A DNA stretch of 64,000 nt from Cacajao melanocephalus. Lineage: Eukaryota; Chordata; Mammalia; Primates; Pitheciidae. Within the stretch, counting starts at the first letter, position 1; each line of letters opens with the position of its first letter. The stretch lies in the NCBI GenBank assembly GCA_963573385.1, contig CAUYLG010017979.1, forward strand, positions 1 through 64,000, in the 5' to 3' direction. This document shows positions 27,231-40,176 of this stretch, piece after piece. Under the pieces are notes generated by a model that was not told the origin of the DNA, did no database searches, and saw only the letters and a program-made list of their open reading frames with translations. Position numbers and translations under genes: made by a program.

Positions 27231-28034
27231 ACCTTAAAGTGTTTTCATTTTATTTTCTTGCTAGTCTTCTTTTATATAAGTTCCCATAATAAACAGAATC
27301 TGAACCACATATTTTAGCACTTATTTTTATACTGATAAGTATATTTCTTAATAGATTCACGTGGGTATGCCTTATCTCCAAAACAAGAATAAGAGCTTCC
27401 TAAGGGCGAGGCCTTAGAGAATTCCATCTTTTCAACACTGGTAAATACACAAACAGAGCACCTAAGTGGTATTCAATACTTCCATCATTTGAGTTTGTCT
27501 TCTTTGGTTGTCTAATTACTTTTTTGGGGTGGGGAGGTACCCAAATAAGGTTAAATCAGTGACTGCTAGAATTACAGTCCTTAAAGACGCCACACTATAT
27601 CGTTCATTTATAAGGATCCTAAGAGACACTGAAGGGCCTAAAGGTGTCCACCTGGTGGTTGGATGGCAAATAGATTGTGAACTACATGTGTTTTGTTGTG
27701 TTTTCAAAATATTTGCTTTGTTTTGCTTTATGGGGACTGGCGCACCTTACCTACCCAACTATGAATTAGATCCTGATCATGTTAAAATATTTGTCAACGT
27801 GTAAATCACAGAACAAGGAATCCAATGCCAGAAGTATAATTGGAGTATCTGACCACTCTTTTTTCTTCTAAAAAAGAATCGTCCAATGAAATTTTCAGTG
27901 ATGATCTAGCTATTGAGTACATGAAATGTGGCTAGAGAGACTGAGGAACCCAATTTTCAATTATATTTAATTTTAATTTAAACAGCACAAGGGATAGTGT
28001 ACTAGGTAGTACACTTCTAAAAGATGTAACTTAC

Positions 28035-28197
28035 CTGTGGTTTGCCAAGGCTGAAGCCCTTTCCAGCACTTTTTATTTATGCTATAATTCTTTTCTCTGA
28101 AGCTTTCAACATTTACTTCCCAGTCACATATATTATGTGTTGATAAATGAACTCTTGCCGTATTCTTTTTCCATGCATGACTAGCTATGTTTAGAAA
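28035..28197 (-). CDS. Possible third exon of the minus-strand gene (weak)
   Basis: Seen: the minus strand has an excellent donor, CCACAG|gtaagtt, after an open stretch of 54 codons plus one base. The preceding exon ends in phase 0, and the only open choice that starts in phase 0 uses the acceptor tttgaag at 28198-28199, giving residues FLNIASHAWKKNTARVHLST and ending ...KCWKGLQPWQTT. The acceptor is AAG, which is weak, and the tract before it is only moderately pyrimidine-rich. The nearer acceptor at catag leads into a stop in the needed phase. It could be an alternative exon, a decoy donor in intron, or chance. Confidence 0.25.
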
Positions 28198-28748
28198 CTT
28201 CAAATATTTTAGAAATGTAAGAGAATACTGATTATTTTTGGGAGGTTATATAAAATTGATTTTCTAACATAATTGAGAAAATTTTATGGAATAAAGCAAT
28301 AAATTAATTTTATATTCATTCTCACCTTTTGCAACATATATAAAATAAGAGCAAAGAATGAATTGTATTATTTGAAAATCAGAAGTTTGTTTTAAGATTG
28401 ATGTTTACTCAAACTAATGCTACTAACAAGAGGTGACAGGAAGAGGTGAGAGGAAGCCACTATATACATCTCTGAATCAAATAAAGCAAAGCAATGATTC
28501 CCAAGATGTTTACAATCTCTTTATCAATTATTAGTCAGACTTCTCAATAATCAAAGATCTTAACTAGCAATCATTGACAACACTGATCCATTTCAATAGT
28601 AAATAGAAAATACTAGCCAATCCTCGAGAGAGTTGGTTTTCCTCCCCCTAAGAACGTGCATTCAATACTGTTTTAGTTCTTCCAGGAAAAAAAAAAAATT
28701 CATATTCTTGTCCATTCACACAAACCTCTCAGTGAGCATTATTGTTTT

Positions 28749-28780
28749 GGGAGGAGGGGGCAGGAGGCAGGGGGCCCAGG
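28749..28780 (+). repeat. G-rich run
   Basis: G-tracts gggaggaggggg then caggaggcaggggg form a weak quadruplex-like motif isolated in AT-rich DNA. Confidence 0.6.
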
Positions 28781-29120
28781 ATGTTGACGGAACAGATAGG
28801 ATGTCAGGTGAAGATAGAATGCTATGCCCTCTCTAACCAGCTGAAGACTCGGCATGATTGTTTTCTTACAAATAATACCTGTGGGTGTTGAAACTGTTCA
28901 GGGAATCTATCAAACACACTCTTTCACTTTGCTGCAGTAACTCTATAAAATTTATTCTCATTTCAGAAGAGTCATAGGCAATAATACCTGTAGGAGGTTG
29001 AGTAATTTAAAGAACATTTGTCAGGTCTACTTTCAAGTACTTTGCCTGGACAATTCTACCTGTATTTACAGTTTTTAAAATGCAAAATTTCTAATCAATG
29101 TGATTAGAAATTTCAACATA

Positions 29121-29168
29121 GGATATCTTCATCTAATTAAAGAAGGATATCTTCATCTAACTAAAGAA
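29121..29168 (+). repeat. Two-copy 24-bp tandem duplication
   Basis: ggatatcttcatctaattaa plus agaa is followed directly by a copy differing at one base (att to act). Recent local duplication or slippage. Confidence 0.95.
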
Positions 29169-32100
29169 TTATCTTAAATATAAGTGAAGATAATATAACA
29201 TTACAATGTCTGAGAATAAATTTTTGGTCAGAAAATAAAAATAAATTTATCTTATAATCATTTCCAATTTTTACAATTGTATAAATCATTCACACATAGA
29301 TATAAAAACCAAATATGCAACAGTATATTAGAAAAAATGCATTAATAGTATATTAATGCCAAATTATTCATCTCAGGGAAACTTAAAGGCCTTGCTCTAT
29401 AATTAAAACAATGGTCCATATTCTGTGAAGGCAGAGTTGAGTCAAAAAAAAAAAAAACCACAACTTCCCCTGTTAAATCAATCTATATCCATATTAAGTT
29501 TATCTTATCTGTATTATCATTAAAACACTTAAATTCAGATTTTTATAAAATTTTCTGTTCAGTCACAAGTACAGAGGATGTTTAAGTTTTAAATATTTCC
29601 ATTCAATCAAAAAGTATTATAAAATAAAACAATTTAAATAATTTTTAATTAAGAAAAGTAAGGTGATAACTAATATTTTTAATATGTTGATAAAGATGGA
29701 GACATAGCCCTAGACAATCCCAAATGGAATTCACTTTTCATCAAAATGTTCAGAATTGCATAAGCAGAAAAATCTATTTTCCTTCATTAGATGCAGTTTT
29801 TAAGTAAAAAATACTTATTTTAAAATACCATTTAAAAGGTAAGTTGGCCTTTATTCTTTGAGGGAGATTTAACATTAATAAAGATAATTTTACTAATTGA
29901 AAGACACCCAACTGAGATGTCATTAAAGCTTTCTGTTCTTATAGAAGTGAATTACCATGTAAAAAAGAAAAACTACTGTTTTTTTCCAAGGTGAGTTATT
30001 TATTAAATAGTTTTCATGATAAAAAGTTCAATTTTGAGCTAGACATACATATTTGACATTTGGTAGTATAATTCTAAGAGAATTAAAGAAAAATACACAC
30101 TGGAAAATTTTCTCCTGACCTAAACAGCTTTATGACAAGTCAAATGAAATGCTCCATGAAGATAAATGTGTCATAGATAAATGATGGAAAATAAATAGTA
30201 TTTCAATATCACTTCTTGTTTTATTTCACTGTTGCTTTCCCCTCTCTCTGTAATAATTACCTATACACAAACTCTAGATGGCAATATTGCACTTACTGTA
30301 CTTTTGAGAAAATTGTCACAGTCGATCCCCACATACCCTCTTTATCAACATTTTATGTGCCATGGATCTATAGCCTCTTATTATAAGTGTAATGAAGCAG
30401 AAGTTATTGAAGCATTTTATTGATTGCTCAGATCACAAGTTTACTGCCATACTGAATTGGCACCTTACTCACTGAAGCAAACTGCTGACACCTTTTTTAA
30501 AAAGTGACAACTACATCTATTTCATGACCAGAAATCCATTTTCATCTCTATCAAGACAAGAATGCAATTTTCACTTCATTTAACTGATGTTAGGCCTGCT
30601 CAAAGCATGACACTTAGAAAGAGACACAAGTTTAAAGTTCTTAAAATACTTCAAGTAACTAAAATGCAGCTTAGTTTCAAGGAAAAAAAATCAACAATCA
30701 CTCAAATCTACAAACAACCTAATATTCTAAAAAATTACTTATCAGAACCTTCACAAGTAGTTTTCATCTTGAAATGACTGTCACACTATTTTCATGTTTT
30801 TAACAGTATATTATGTTTACATATTATAAATTTTTTTAAGGTTTCAAAGGATATTAAGAAGTGTGCTAAAAATTAAAATATTTTAAGTATTGTCCCAGAA
30901 AGGCTAGGTCAAGGAAACAGTTCAATTTTTAAAGTATATACAGAAAATGAAATAGAAATAGTTATTCCTTCAATAATGTAGAACCAATAAATTATTTTAA
31001 TTGACACAGGATCTGAAAAGACAAACTTTAAGCACTTGTTTTTTGAAAAATTAAAATACTAAGATTCCTTTTAAAATACTTTATGCAATAAACAAATTTT
31101 GTCAGTACTAAATATAATTCAAGCACATTTTGAGCTGAATCAATTCTGGACAGAATAACATTATATTGTTGTTTGATACCTAATTATCAAACTTATTGAA
31201 AGTGTGGATAAAGTGAGCCAGCATTAACTTACACAATTTTTTAAACAAAATCTAAGTGCTTTGGCACAGCTTAGTTTTAGCATGTTAACAAAATACATTT
31301 CAATTTTAAACTGCAAAAACAATACATACTGAAGTTAGATGGTTATTTCCTCATCAAATAATATGCCCACAAAATAAATCTGCAATATTGTTCCAATTTA
31401 AAAAGTAAAATCTAATTTTTGAAATAGAAATTCAGTACCTGAGATTGCTAAGCATAATACACCAAATATAGAACCTTTACATACAGCATATAACAGCATC
31501 CAAAAAGTTACTTGCTTAAATTAATAAACAAAAGAGACCACACACATGCAAAAAAATTTAAATCACTAAGGCCAAAAATTATATAGTCCTCAACAAACTT
31601 TATTAAGTAATGATTTATTACAAATAGCCCAAATACACATTTCCAAATTAAAATTACAGAAATAAAACATTTTCCTGCAGCTTTATACATAAATAGAAAC
31701 GGTAGTATTTTTCAATACACTGCCGAAGTTTAGAAAATACCCCAAGGATTTAAGAAATATTAGAGAATACTTTTATTTATTTTTCTTTCAGTAATCAAAT
31801 CAACTAAAATTTAATTTCAAATTTAGTCATTTTTTTCCAAAGTGCTAAAAACTAGGAGTAGAATTAAAAATTCCTTAAATTTCTTAAATCGACAGATGCA
31901 TTTTTTTCATGTCTTAACGAATTCAGGGACTATGACTCTTCCTAATTAAGATGGTGCTTATCTTGATATTATAGTTAGATACTCATTTCCCTTTTTTCTC
32001 TTTGAATTTCAAAAATAACTATGCAATTTAGAACAATGGTTAGATCATAATATGAACAGCTTTAAATGATTAAAACTGAAAGTTCATGATGCTTTCAAAA

Positions 32101-35100
32101 ATTTTATTAAAAAAAAAAAACAATGCTATGCATTCTTTCGTAAAAGTCTCCAGGAATTTTGTTGGTTGGGGGGAAAATTCAAAGGAGTATCTAACTTGGG
32201 AAGACATTTTCAGAAATGAGTGTTTCCCAAAAATCACGTCTGTACTTAACACTGCCCATCAGCCATTCTGAATCATTATTTGTATAGCTGCCTGGCACAG
32301 TTCCATGCACGTTTATGTATCTTTACAGTGTTTCTGAACAGACTGCCATATTTTGTTTACTGACAGCAACTAAAAGCTCTATGTAGGATCATAAATAAAG
32401 AAGATCATGTTTAAAAATCACTAATATCATTTTAAAAGGTAGTGCAGCCTTGTGTTTTGGCCTCGGCTTGGCTGTGTTAGGCCTATGAATGACAGCTTCC
32501 CTGCTTGAAGCACACAGAAAGCACAGCCTTCCTCATTCACTGACAGGACTGTGGCCTTTTCACACGTTCCTTCCACAGCAGTGTTTGTCCCCAAACACTA
32601 GAACTCGACACAATGGCATTCCTACTTCAACACCCCCACCAACAGCACCACTACATAACAAGAATGCTAATGAGATGGAACAGGCCCCGTCACTGAAAGT
32701 GTTAACTACATTTCATAGGAATGCATTTATGCAATTGCAAAGATTACCAATTAAATAGATTCTGCTTAGCTCCAAGCAATTTCTAAGATGTTTCCACTTT
32801 TAAGGAAATAAATGTGATAAATGTAAGACTAAGTGACTTTAATGCTGTTCTAAATATAATATCTCATTTTAATACACACGAATCAGTACATATTTAAGAC
32901 CACCCTAATGTAGTGTGCTTAATTCAGTTGCATGCTATAACAGCCAAGCTGAAGTAAAAAATTGAAAAATGAGTAAGTTCGTAAACATAAAACCAGTAGC
33001 CCTGACTTTTCTTTTAAAGCTATATTATCGTAATTTATTTAAAAGAAATTTCCTTTGGGAATGACAAAATTTAAAGCCTATATTTCGACAGACAGCAAGA
33101 CAATATTGTTGTTTTTATATGTGATATCAAAAGTGGAATAAATGGAGATAACATCAAGAACTAATCTAATTATATAATTTATAAACTTTAATTTGTTAAG
33201 GAAATAGGAAATCATCTACCTCCATTTCACCTATCTAAATTCTTTAAGACAGTCATATAAAAAACTAAATAGAAAAGACTATTCCAAAGGTCAAAAGAAG
33301 TAAATGCAGTTCAAACAAAGTTCATTAATGCTTAAGTAGGACATCTGTTAAGAAATCTCACTCGAAATAAAGATATTGTCAGGCTTAACATCTAACCAGT
33401 GATGGTCTGATAAGGGTATCATTACAGTGACTTTTCTAAAATTCAAATAATTTAAATTAAGTCTTAGTTAAACACTACAGAAGAAGAAAACCTCAAGCAT
33501 ACATAAAATAGAGCACATCTAAAGAAACAGAAATTTACATGGAAATGCATAATGAGCAAATTTCTACTTATTTTTCTTCATTTTTGTATTTTAAAATAAA
33601 ACTTAAGTATTATATTAAAACTGTTGAATGTAAAGCTTTGAATTACTACAACTTATGGAAGAAAAAGGCTTTAGTAGAAATGGCAAAGAGTATGGGTTTC
33701 AAAATAGTCTTAAATTTCACATAATGTTGAAATCTTTAGAGTGGCCAAACAGACAATTACAGAGACACTAAAACGTTAAATTTTGTTCATAATTTAGTAT
33801 TTAATAAAATAAATTTTTCATCAATTTTGAGTCATAAAGAAATTTTTATTCTGAAAGCATTTTTCTCTTACACTGTAACAGAGCTCTTTTAAATCTAGTA
33901 TAGCAATTTATACTTATTTAAATTTTACATGTTTAAGACAGCAGAAGAAAAAAATGGCATTACTTTCTGGGATGTTTCTTATTTCTAACACCCAAACTTA
34001 GAAAATGTGTAAGTTTGTCGTTAGATTTGATTTAAACAGTGCTTTTCTTGAATTGGAGAATTGTCTCATTATTTCTTCTAACATTAAATAATTTAAAATT
34101 TCAATAAGTGGAATCAAACCACATAATTCCAAATAAATTACTGTAATGCAATTCATCATGATCATCTTATAATATCATGATATCTTAAAACTTAAATAAT
34201 ATTTTAACCAAAATAATTTAACCTAAATGCAATAAAATATTTTATACCAGGTTTTTATATATAGTGGCTTAATAAAGAAGATTAGTTTGGATTTTTATTT
34301 CTTTCATTGTATTATTATGAATAGCCTTATTATTAATCCTGTTTCTGGATCTGCTGAAATTAACAAGGCAAACCAAACACATTTTGGAAACAAACGTTTT
34401 CATCGGAAGATGTTTTTTGTTGGGTCTGGATACCTTAGTACACTTTCTTCCTAAGTCAGTACAAGTTGTTCTTTTTCCAAACCAGACAGCAGGAGGTGCT
34501 GTGTGAACACTAAGACTGACCTCCCATTCCCACCTCCCCTTCCTCCCTGCAAGCAGAGAATAATAGCATGAGGCTTTCACAATATTCATTTTTCAGCAGT
34601 CTGCGGTCTCAGATAATGAGCCCAATTCTGAACTGGAACCTCCCAGTTCAAAATGTAAAACCTAGTCCGTATTTAACTTGGTAAAAATATGTGTTTCAAT
34701 TCTTAAAACCAAGTACAAAAAGGATTTTTTTAAATGTGCCAATTCCATTTTTATGTTATAAATGACATCAGTTATTCTGCTTTACAATGTGAATCTACTT
34801 TAAGATAAATCAAAAGTCCTAATATATGGTTATAAAAATATCAGCATTTACACACACACAAATATGAAATGAATACCCAGAAATTAAAGGACAAAATCCA
34901 ATTTAACCTGATTCAAATAAACTAATTCTGTTTCTATACTTATGACTCTTGAAACAGACAAGTTAAATAAGGATAAATGAAGTAAGTTACCCTTGACGTG
35001 AAGTTGATTCATGATTTCATTTTTCAGAATGTGATTTGTTTATTCTAGTTCCCATAAACCTGATTTTATACTGGAAAAAATGATAGAAGGCTAAACATTT

Positions 35101-35432
35101 AAACCTTCAAATGACTTAGGAGAAATTTATTTTCATATTTAAAGTAATCATCTATAGAATTTCCACATAAAAAGTTGACTTCACTTTGACCAGTATGTGC
35201 TGCAAGAAAAGATGAGACATATGACATCTTATACCAAAAGACAGATACAATTAGCTCCATAATTGTTGGCTTTGAGATTACAGAAGCAGCATTTTTGGCT
35301 CCCTAACGGGCACTGAGATCACAAAATACATGTCATAGTTCTTTTATGACACAATGCCAAACATTGCTTCTATACAACCAAGTACATTTTTAAAATATAT
35401 AATAAAGCAATTTTTAAAGAGGGATGACTCAC

Positions 35433-35599
35433 CTGTTTATAATATTTTTCTGCAGACTTTAATCGTTGGTACAGGGCCAAAAGAACTCCTTGGATGTACA
35501 TCTTAGCTCCTGAGGGGCTGAAACCTTCTCCCTTAGAGACCCAAAGTGGTCCCCGCAAAGGTGTGATGGAATTTTGCAGGCATTTTTCAAGCAGAGGAG
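35433..35599 (-). CDS. Internal coding exon (downstream of the pair), gene not identified
   Basis: Seen: on the minus strand a pyrimidine-rich run ends in tctcgaatag before the exon, and AAACAG|gtgagtc follows it. The 167 nt consist of two bases completing a split codon and 55 codons, ending on a codon boundary (phase 0). Both alternative frames contain stops. The residues start PLLEKCLQNSITPLRGPLWV and end YQRLKSAEKYYKQ. The middle (SKGEGFSPSGAKMYIQGVLL) is followed by ALYQRL, and the C-terminal part looks amphipathic and helical. Joined to the exon at 59333-59426 through one alanine codon, it gives an 87-residue stretch of an intracellular-looking protein with no recognised domain. It lies inside a 12-kb tract almost free of transposons, which fits selective constraint. 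I do not recognise the family, so no function is assigned. Confidence 0.88.
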
Positions 35600-38500
35600 C
35601 TATTCGAGAAAAGAAGGGAAAAAAATTCTTTTGACCCAACTGTAATACACTGCCTGGAATACAGCCCCAATACTAGAGCTAACTCTTAACATCTATTATT
35701 TATATCTGACCTGGGTTAAGTCTTAGAGAGGCAATTCCTGCATTACTAGTAGCCACCATGAAGGATGTATTTATATTGAGACACCCCCCCATGCAAGACT
35801 CATAAGCTTTGTGAGCACACCTGAATAGTTCTGAAGTGTGCCTAACTAGCTGCACAGAGTGTCATGGTGTGCACTGATTGCCTTATCTTCTCATTTATCA
35901 CAGATGAGTTGGAACCAACCTTGCTGAAATCTACTTGTATTGTCCTGATACAATTGTAAGATCCATGTTGTTTCTGTATATAGCCTCTTGTAGAGGAGTC
36001 TATATACCTAAAACATCACATCCGGAAATTATTCATAAAATATAATCCACACCTTTCTAAGCCAACCTATTTGAGGATTTTCATTGCATTCCTTAAGTAA
36101 CCCATAAAACAGGATGGCAAGACTGTTTAAAAACAGGAGTGAGAATCTTAAGCAAGCATTTTATCATGCCTTTCTTTTTTCAGTTTCTGGAATATAAACT
36201 AGTGAAGGATTTAGGAATGCTATTCCAGCATGCGTTTTGTAAACAGATAAAAGATATTTACTTATGAATCTATACTGCCACATCCATAAGGAGTTGACAA
36301 ACATGTTTATATACTTTTTCACACAATTAGCTTATAAAGTCTTTCTAGTCTAAAATAGTCCAGTAATAACATGGCAACTAGCTAACATTTTTCAAGATTT
36401 AATTTTCCTCTGAAAAGCCAGAAATCAAGAAATAAAAATGGCACACTTGGGAATCCAGAAAAAAGAAATGATATTTTTCTTTACTTGGTCATTAAGTATA
36501 CACATGTGAAACAAACTTAAACATACAAAATAACTACATGTCTTGGCTACCTTATTCTGATACATATTTCTGCTAGAAAAAGGAATTAAATAGATCACTA
36601 GCAAAGAAAATAGGTCATGCTGTTAGTTATGTTATATGTTGCATATTTTATGCAGAGAGGCCTAGCATAGCAATCTGAACATTGAATTACAATTAGGTTC
36701 AGCTGAGCTGCTGAGAAGCTGAGTTATGCAAATGGCCTTTGCTACTGGTATTCTGCTAAATTTTGCTCTTAGTAAAAAAGTTATGCATTTTATGACACTA
36801 AGTTCCACAACTCTCTACCAAAGCATAATTTAAAGTCTGTCTAATATATTCAACACTAAGGAGAATGTTGAATACAAGGTTCAAGATTTTTCTAATAATA
36901 TAGTATAAATAAAGTTAAGAGGAAATTATGAGCCAATGACTACTGAAACATCTTCTTAGATGTGTGCATAAAATTCACTCATCTAGCTTGAGAAATTAAT
37001 TCCTGAAATTCATCTATCAACCCCATTTTTTACTGTCTTAGAGTAATTGCTCTTCTCTGTAAGTCTTATCATAATAAACACCTCAATCTTTAAAAAAAAT
37101 AAGATCACATATATTAAAAAGGAATAAAAATTAAAAGAAAAATGAGCTTATATTCAGAATTATAACGCTTCAACCTTCAAAATGTATAATATAAATCAAT
37201 CTTGATTAATTTTTTTCAAAGGAAACCTAGCTTAAGAATCATCAGTGCTTTTAGTATATTGCTACACATTCGTATATCACTATGTGTTAGATTTTAACTT
37301 ACACACCTTTAATTGATATACTCATTGAACCTGATATATTTCTGGAACATTGAAAGGCACTACATAAATAGGTATTAAATTGAAATAAAGTTTAATAAAT
37401 TGAGCAGTAGGCAATAAACTTGAATGATTTATACCCTAGAGTTAATCTTGAATTTAAACATGAGAAAATGTTATCAGATTCTCTATCTATGCTTGTCACA
37501 AAATAACTTTCAGATTCTTTATGTCAGCCCAAGGGATTCCAAAAAAAGCACTTACTAGATCTTCTAAAAACAAAAATTCTATGTTTTTCAAAGTTTATAC
37601 TCTCCATAAGCATTTCAGAAAAAAAAAATACAGCCTAAAAAAATAATTAAACTTATACCACAGCATAAGCAGTGTCAGAATTGATACTGGATGGAAAACA
37701 GCTCCCATGTTCCACATGATTTATATAATTAGGAATACTATGGAAACTAGAAACGGCAAAGCAAAGAAAGCAGTATTCACAAGCAGGTTTTATAAGGGAC
37801 TTCAGAATCTGCTCTGAACTTGTTGAATAATCTGTTCAGTATTCCAGGATCTCCCTGCAGGAAGCAAGGTCCTCATTATAGCCACAAGAGCACTAATAAA
37901 GGTTAGCCTCTGAACTAGGGATTAGAAGGCTCTTTCTTTTTGGAAGCTGCAAACTAGTAACTTTGATGATCTTCTTGAAAAGGAAGACAAAGCACACTCC
38001 AAGAACAAACAATGTTTCCACTAACTAGGAAGGTACAGAAAACATAAGAAAATGATACGCCTAAGTACTTGAAAAGGACGTATAAATCAGCCTATATTAT
38101 ACTGGAAAAAATGTATTTACTAAGCAGTTAGAATTAAAGAACTGTCCATTTTAAAAGGAGCCTTGGCCTAAAATGTAGTTTAAAATATTATTGAATACTT
38201 GATTTTTTAAAAAAAGAAGTCGTTTGACTTTTCAACCTCAACCGTAGATTTTGACATGGATGTGAATTATTTATGTAAGTGTTTCAGTGGATATTCCTAA
38301 TATTCTACATCAAATCATAGCTCATAAGTGCTCTTAACCAATGGTTAATTCTTTACTTTTATGTAGAGTTCTCTTTTTCCCTTCCAATCATGTGCTTTGC
38401 TGTCTTCAAACTACTACGTAGAAATATTGTCTCACTCAAGAAGGTCATCCTATGGTCTTTTAATATTTGTGTGCATAAATATACATACACGTTTCTTCTC

Positions 38501-39323
38501 ATGTGAAAGCCCTTTACTACAGATGTTCTACCTAATTTCTCCTGTTTACATGATTGTGGTAAGAATTTTTCTATATTTTCATTAAGCTAGCCCTCAACAT
38601 TTCATATTAAATAGTTTGGAAGTTAATCATCCCTTAAATTTAGCAATTATGCATACATCAGTCAAATGGAATCATTTCATTGGTGTCATTTCCACCCCTG
38701 GAAAGGTGAAAAGCTATGTGGATGATTACTTTTATTCCTTTTGTTTCATCTCAAGTTATGACTACAGGGCAAAATGAAAATTAATTCAATCATTTCAATT
38801 AGTGGACAGTCTTCTGAGTAAGTTTTAAGACCATGACTACAACTATCCACAATCATTTAGAAACTGTAACTTTCTATAACCTAAAAATTTTGATCCAAAT
38901 TTGATTTAAAAATTTAATATACCAAAATTTCAAAGCACAATTAGGATGTGCAATTTTTTTTATTTTAATTTTCCTTATGATTATGAAGAGTAAGGAAGAA
39001 AATCAATATAAAAAGAAAGTCATTAGATTTGGGAAGGAAGCATTAGACAGGAGAAGGCCAGAGATAGGTCTTTTCAAAAAGTCATTGGAAAACCCTTATA
39101 TACCTTATCCTACCTTGTAATAAATCATGTTTTTATAGAAAAAGGCACATAATAAAATCTAAATTACAGAGCCATAATATTAGATTAAGGTCAAAATAAC
39201 TCTTTTAAATAAAAAAGGTACTTTCTTCTAAGAACCTTAAAAAAGAATTCAAATGCTAACTAAGAAAATAAACTGTTCAGCCTTGAATAAGATCTTATAT
39301 TAAAACTATTTCATCACTGATAA
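35600..39323. other. Repeat-poor intron, right part
   Basis: Immediately upstream (on the gene strand) of the 167-nt exon. AT-rich, non-repetitive, with no recognised element up to the Alu at 39336. Confidence 0.55.
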
Positions 39324-39335
39324 GAAGCTTGAACT

Positions 39336-39634
<299 letters not shown>

Positions 39635-39647
39635 AGAAGCTTTAACT

Positions 39648-40176
39648 TATTTGGATACATGATGGAAACAGTACACGACAAGGAACCAAAAATCTCTCCA
39701 AAGAGAAACCACAAAGCTAATCAAATTTGTCTATCAGATTTAGACTGGAATATTCTGTCATGATCTATACCTAAGGAATATATATCCCTCTCCAAAAGCA
39801 ACATCCTACATTGAAAGTGCCACTTTGCATACTGCATTTCAATCTAATGTGGAAAGCTAAAAAGATCAGGATTTTTTATTAATAACATTTCAAGAAGTAC
39901 AGGGAATAATCAAAGGCTTTAATAACTTGCTTACAATAAAAAATTAAAAGTCATGCCTATTAAATACCCATAACCATAATTTACATACTGTAATTTTCAC
40001 ATTTTAGTCAGAGTACATGAGACTATGAAAGAAAAGCACACCTATAAAGAAATTTCTATATACTCTTTGGCAGCAAGCTGCAGATCTCAGCGTCTAAAAC
40101 ACTTGGCTATTGCTAACAACATATCATTTAGAAATACAGCAAGACATTTGGAAATTTCCCACTAATTCAATTGGCA
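39648..40176. other. Unique intronic DNA
   Basis: No repeat or exon signal recognised between the Alu and the retrocopy tail. Confidence 0.5.

Larger units (their letters stand above)
27231..35432. other. Repeat-poor intronic or flanking DNA, left part
   Basis: No Alu, L1, L2, LTR or MIR of useful length was recognised across 8 kb. 27860-27990 has a faint match (gaaatgtggctag) to a common DNA-transposon end. 32440-32770 is a block of higher GC content with short homeodomain-type ATTA/TAAT and octamer-like words (atttatgcaattgcaaag), possibly regulatory. The AT-rich remainder shows no exon apart from the weak candidate at 28035-28197. Confidence 0.5.

Noticed and set aside
27508..27804. 98-codon plus-strand ORF
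   Set aside because: No recognised domain, no splice context; probably chance.
28749..28780. Strong G-quadruplex promoter element
   Set aside because: Only two runs reach five G and the others are two or three; no CpG island or promoter context.
32489..32758. 89-codon plus-strand ORF
   Set aside because: Low-complexity Pro/Thr-rich stretch with no splice context; better seen as noncoding.
34269..34589. 106-codon minus-strand ORF in the repeat-poor tract
   Set aside because: No splice sites of matching phase at its ends and no recognisable protein features; kept only as unique DNA.
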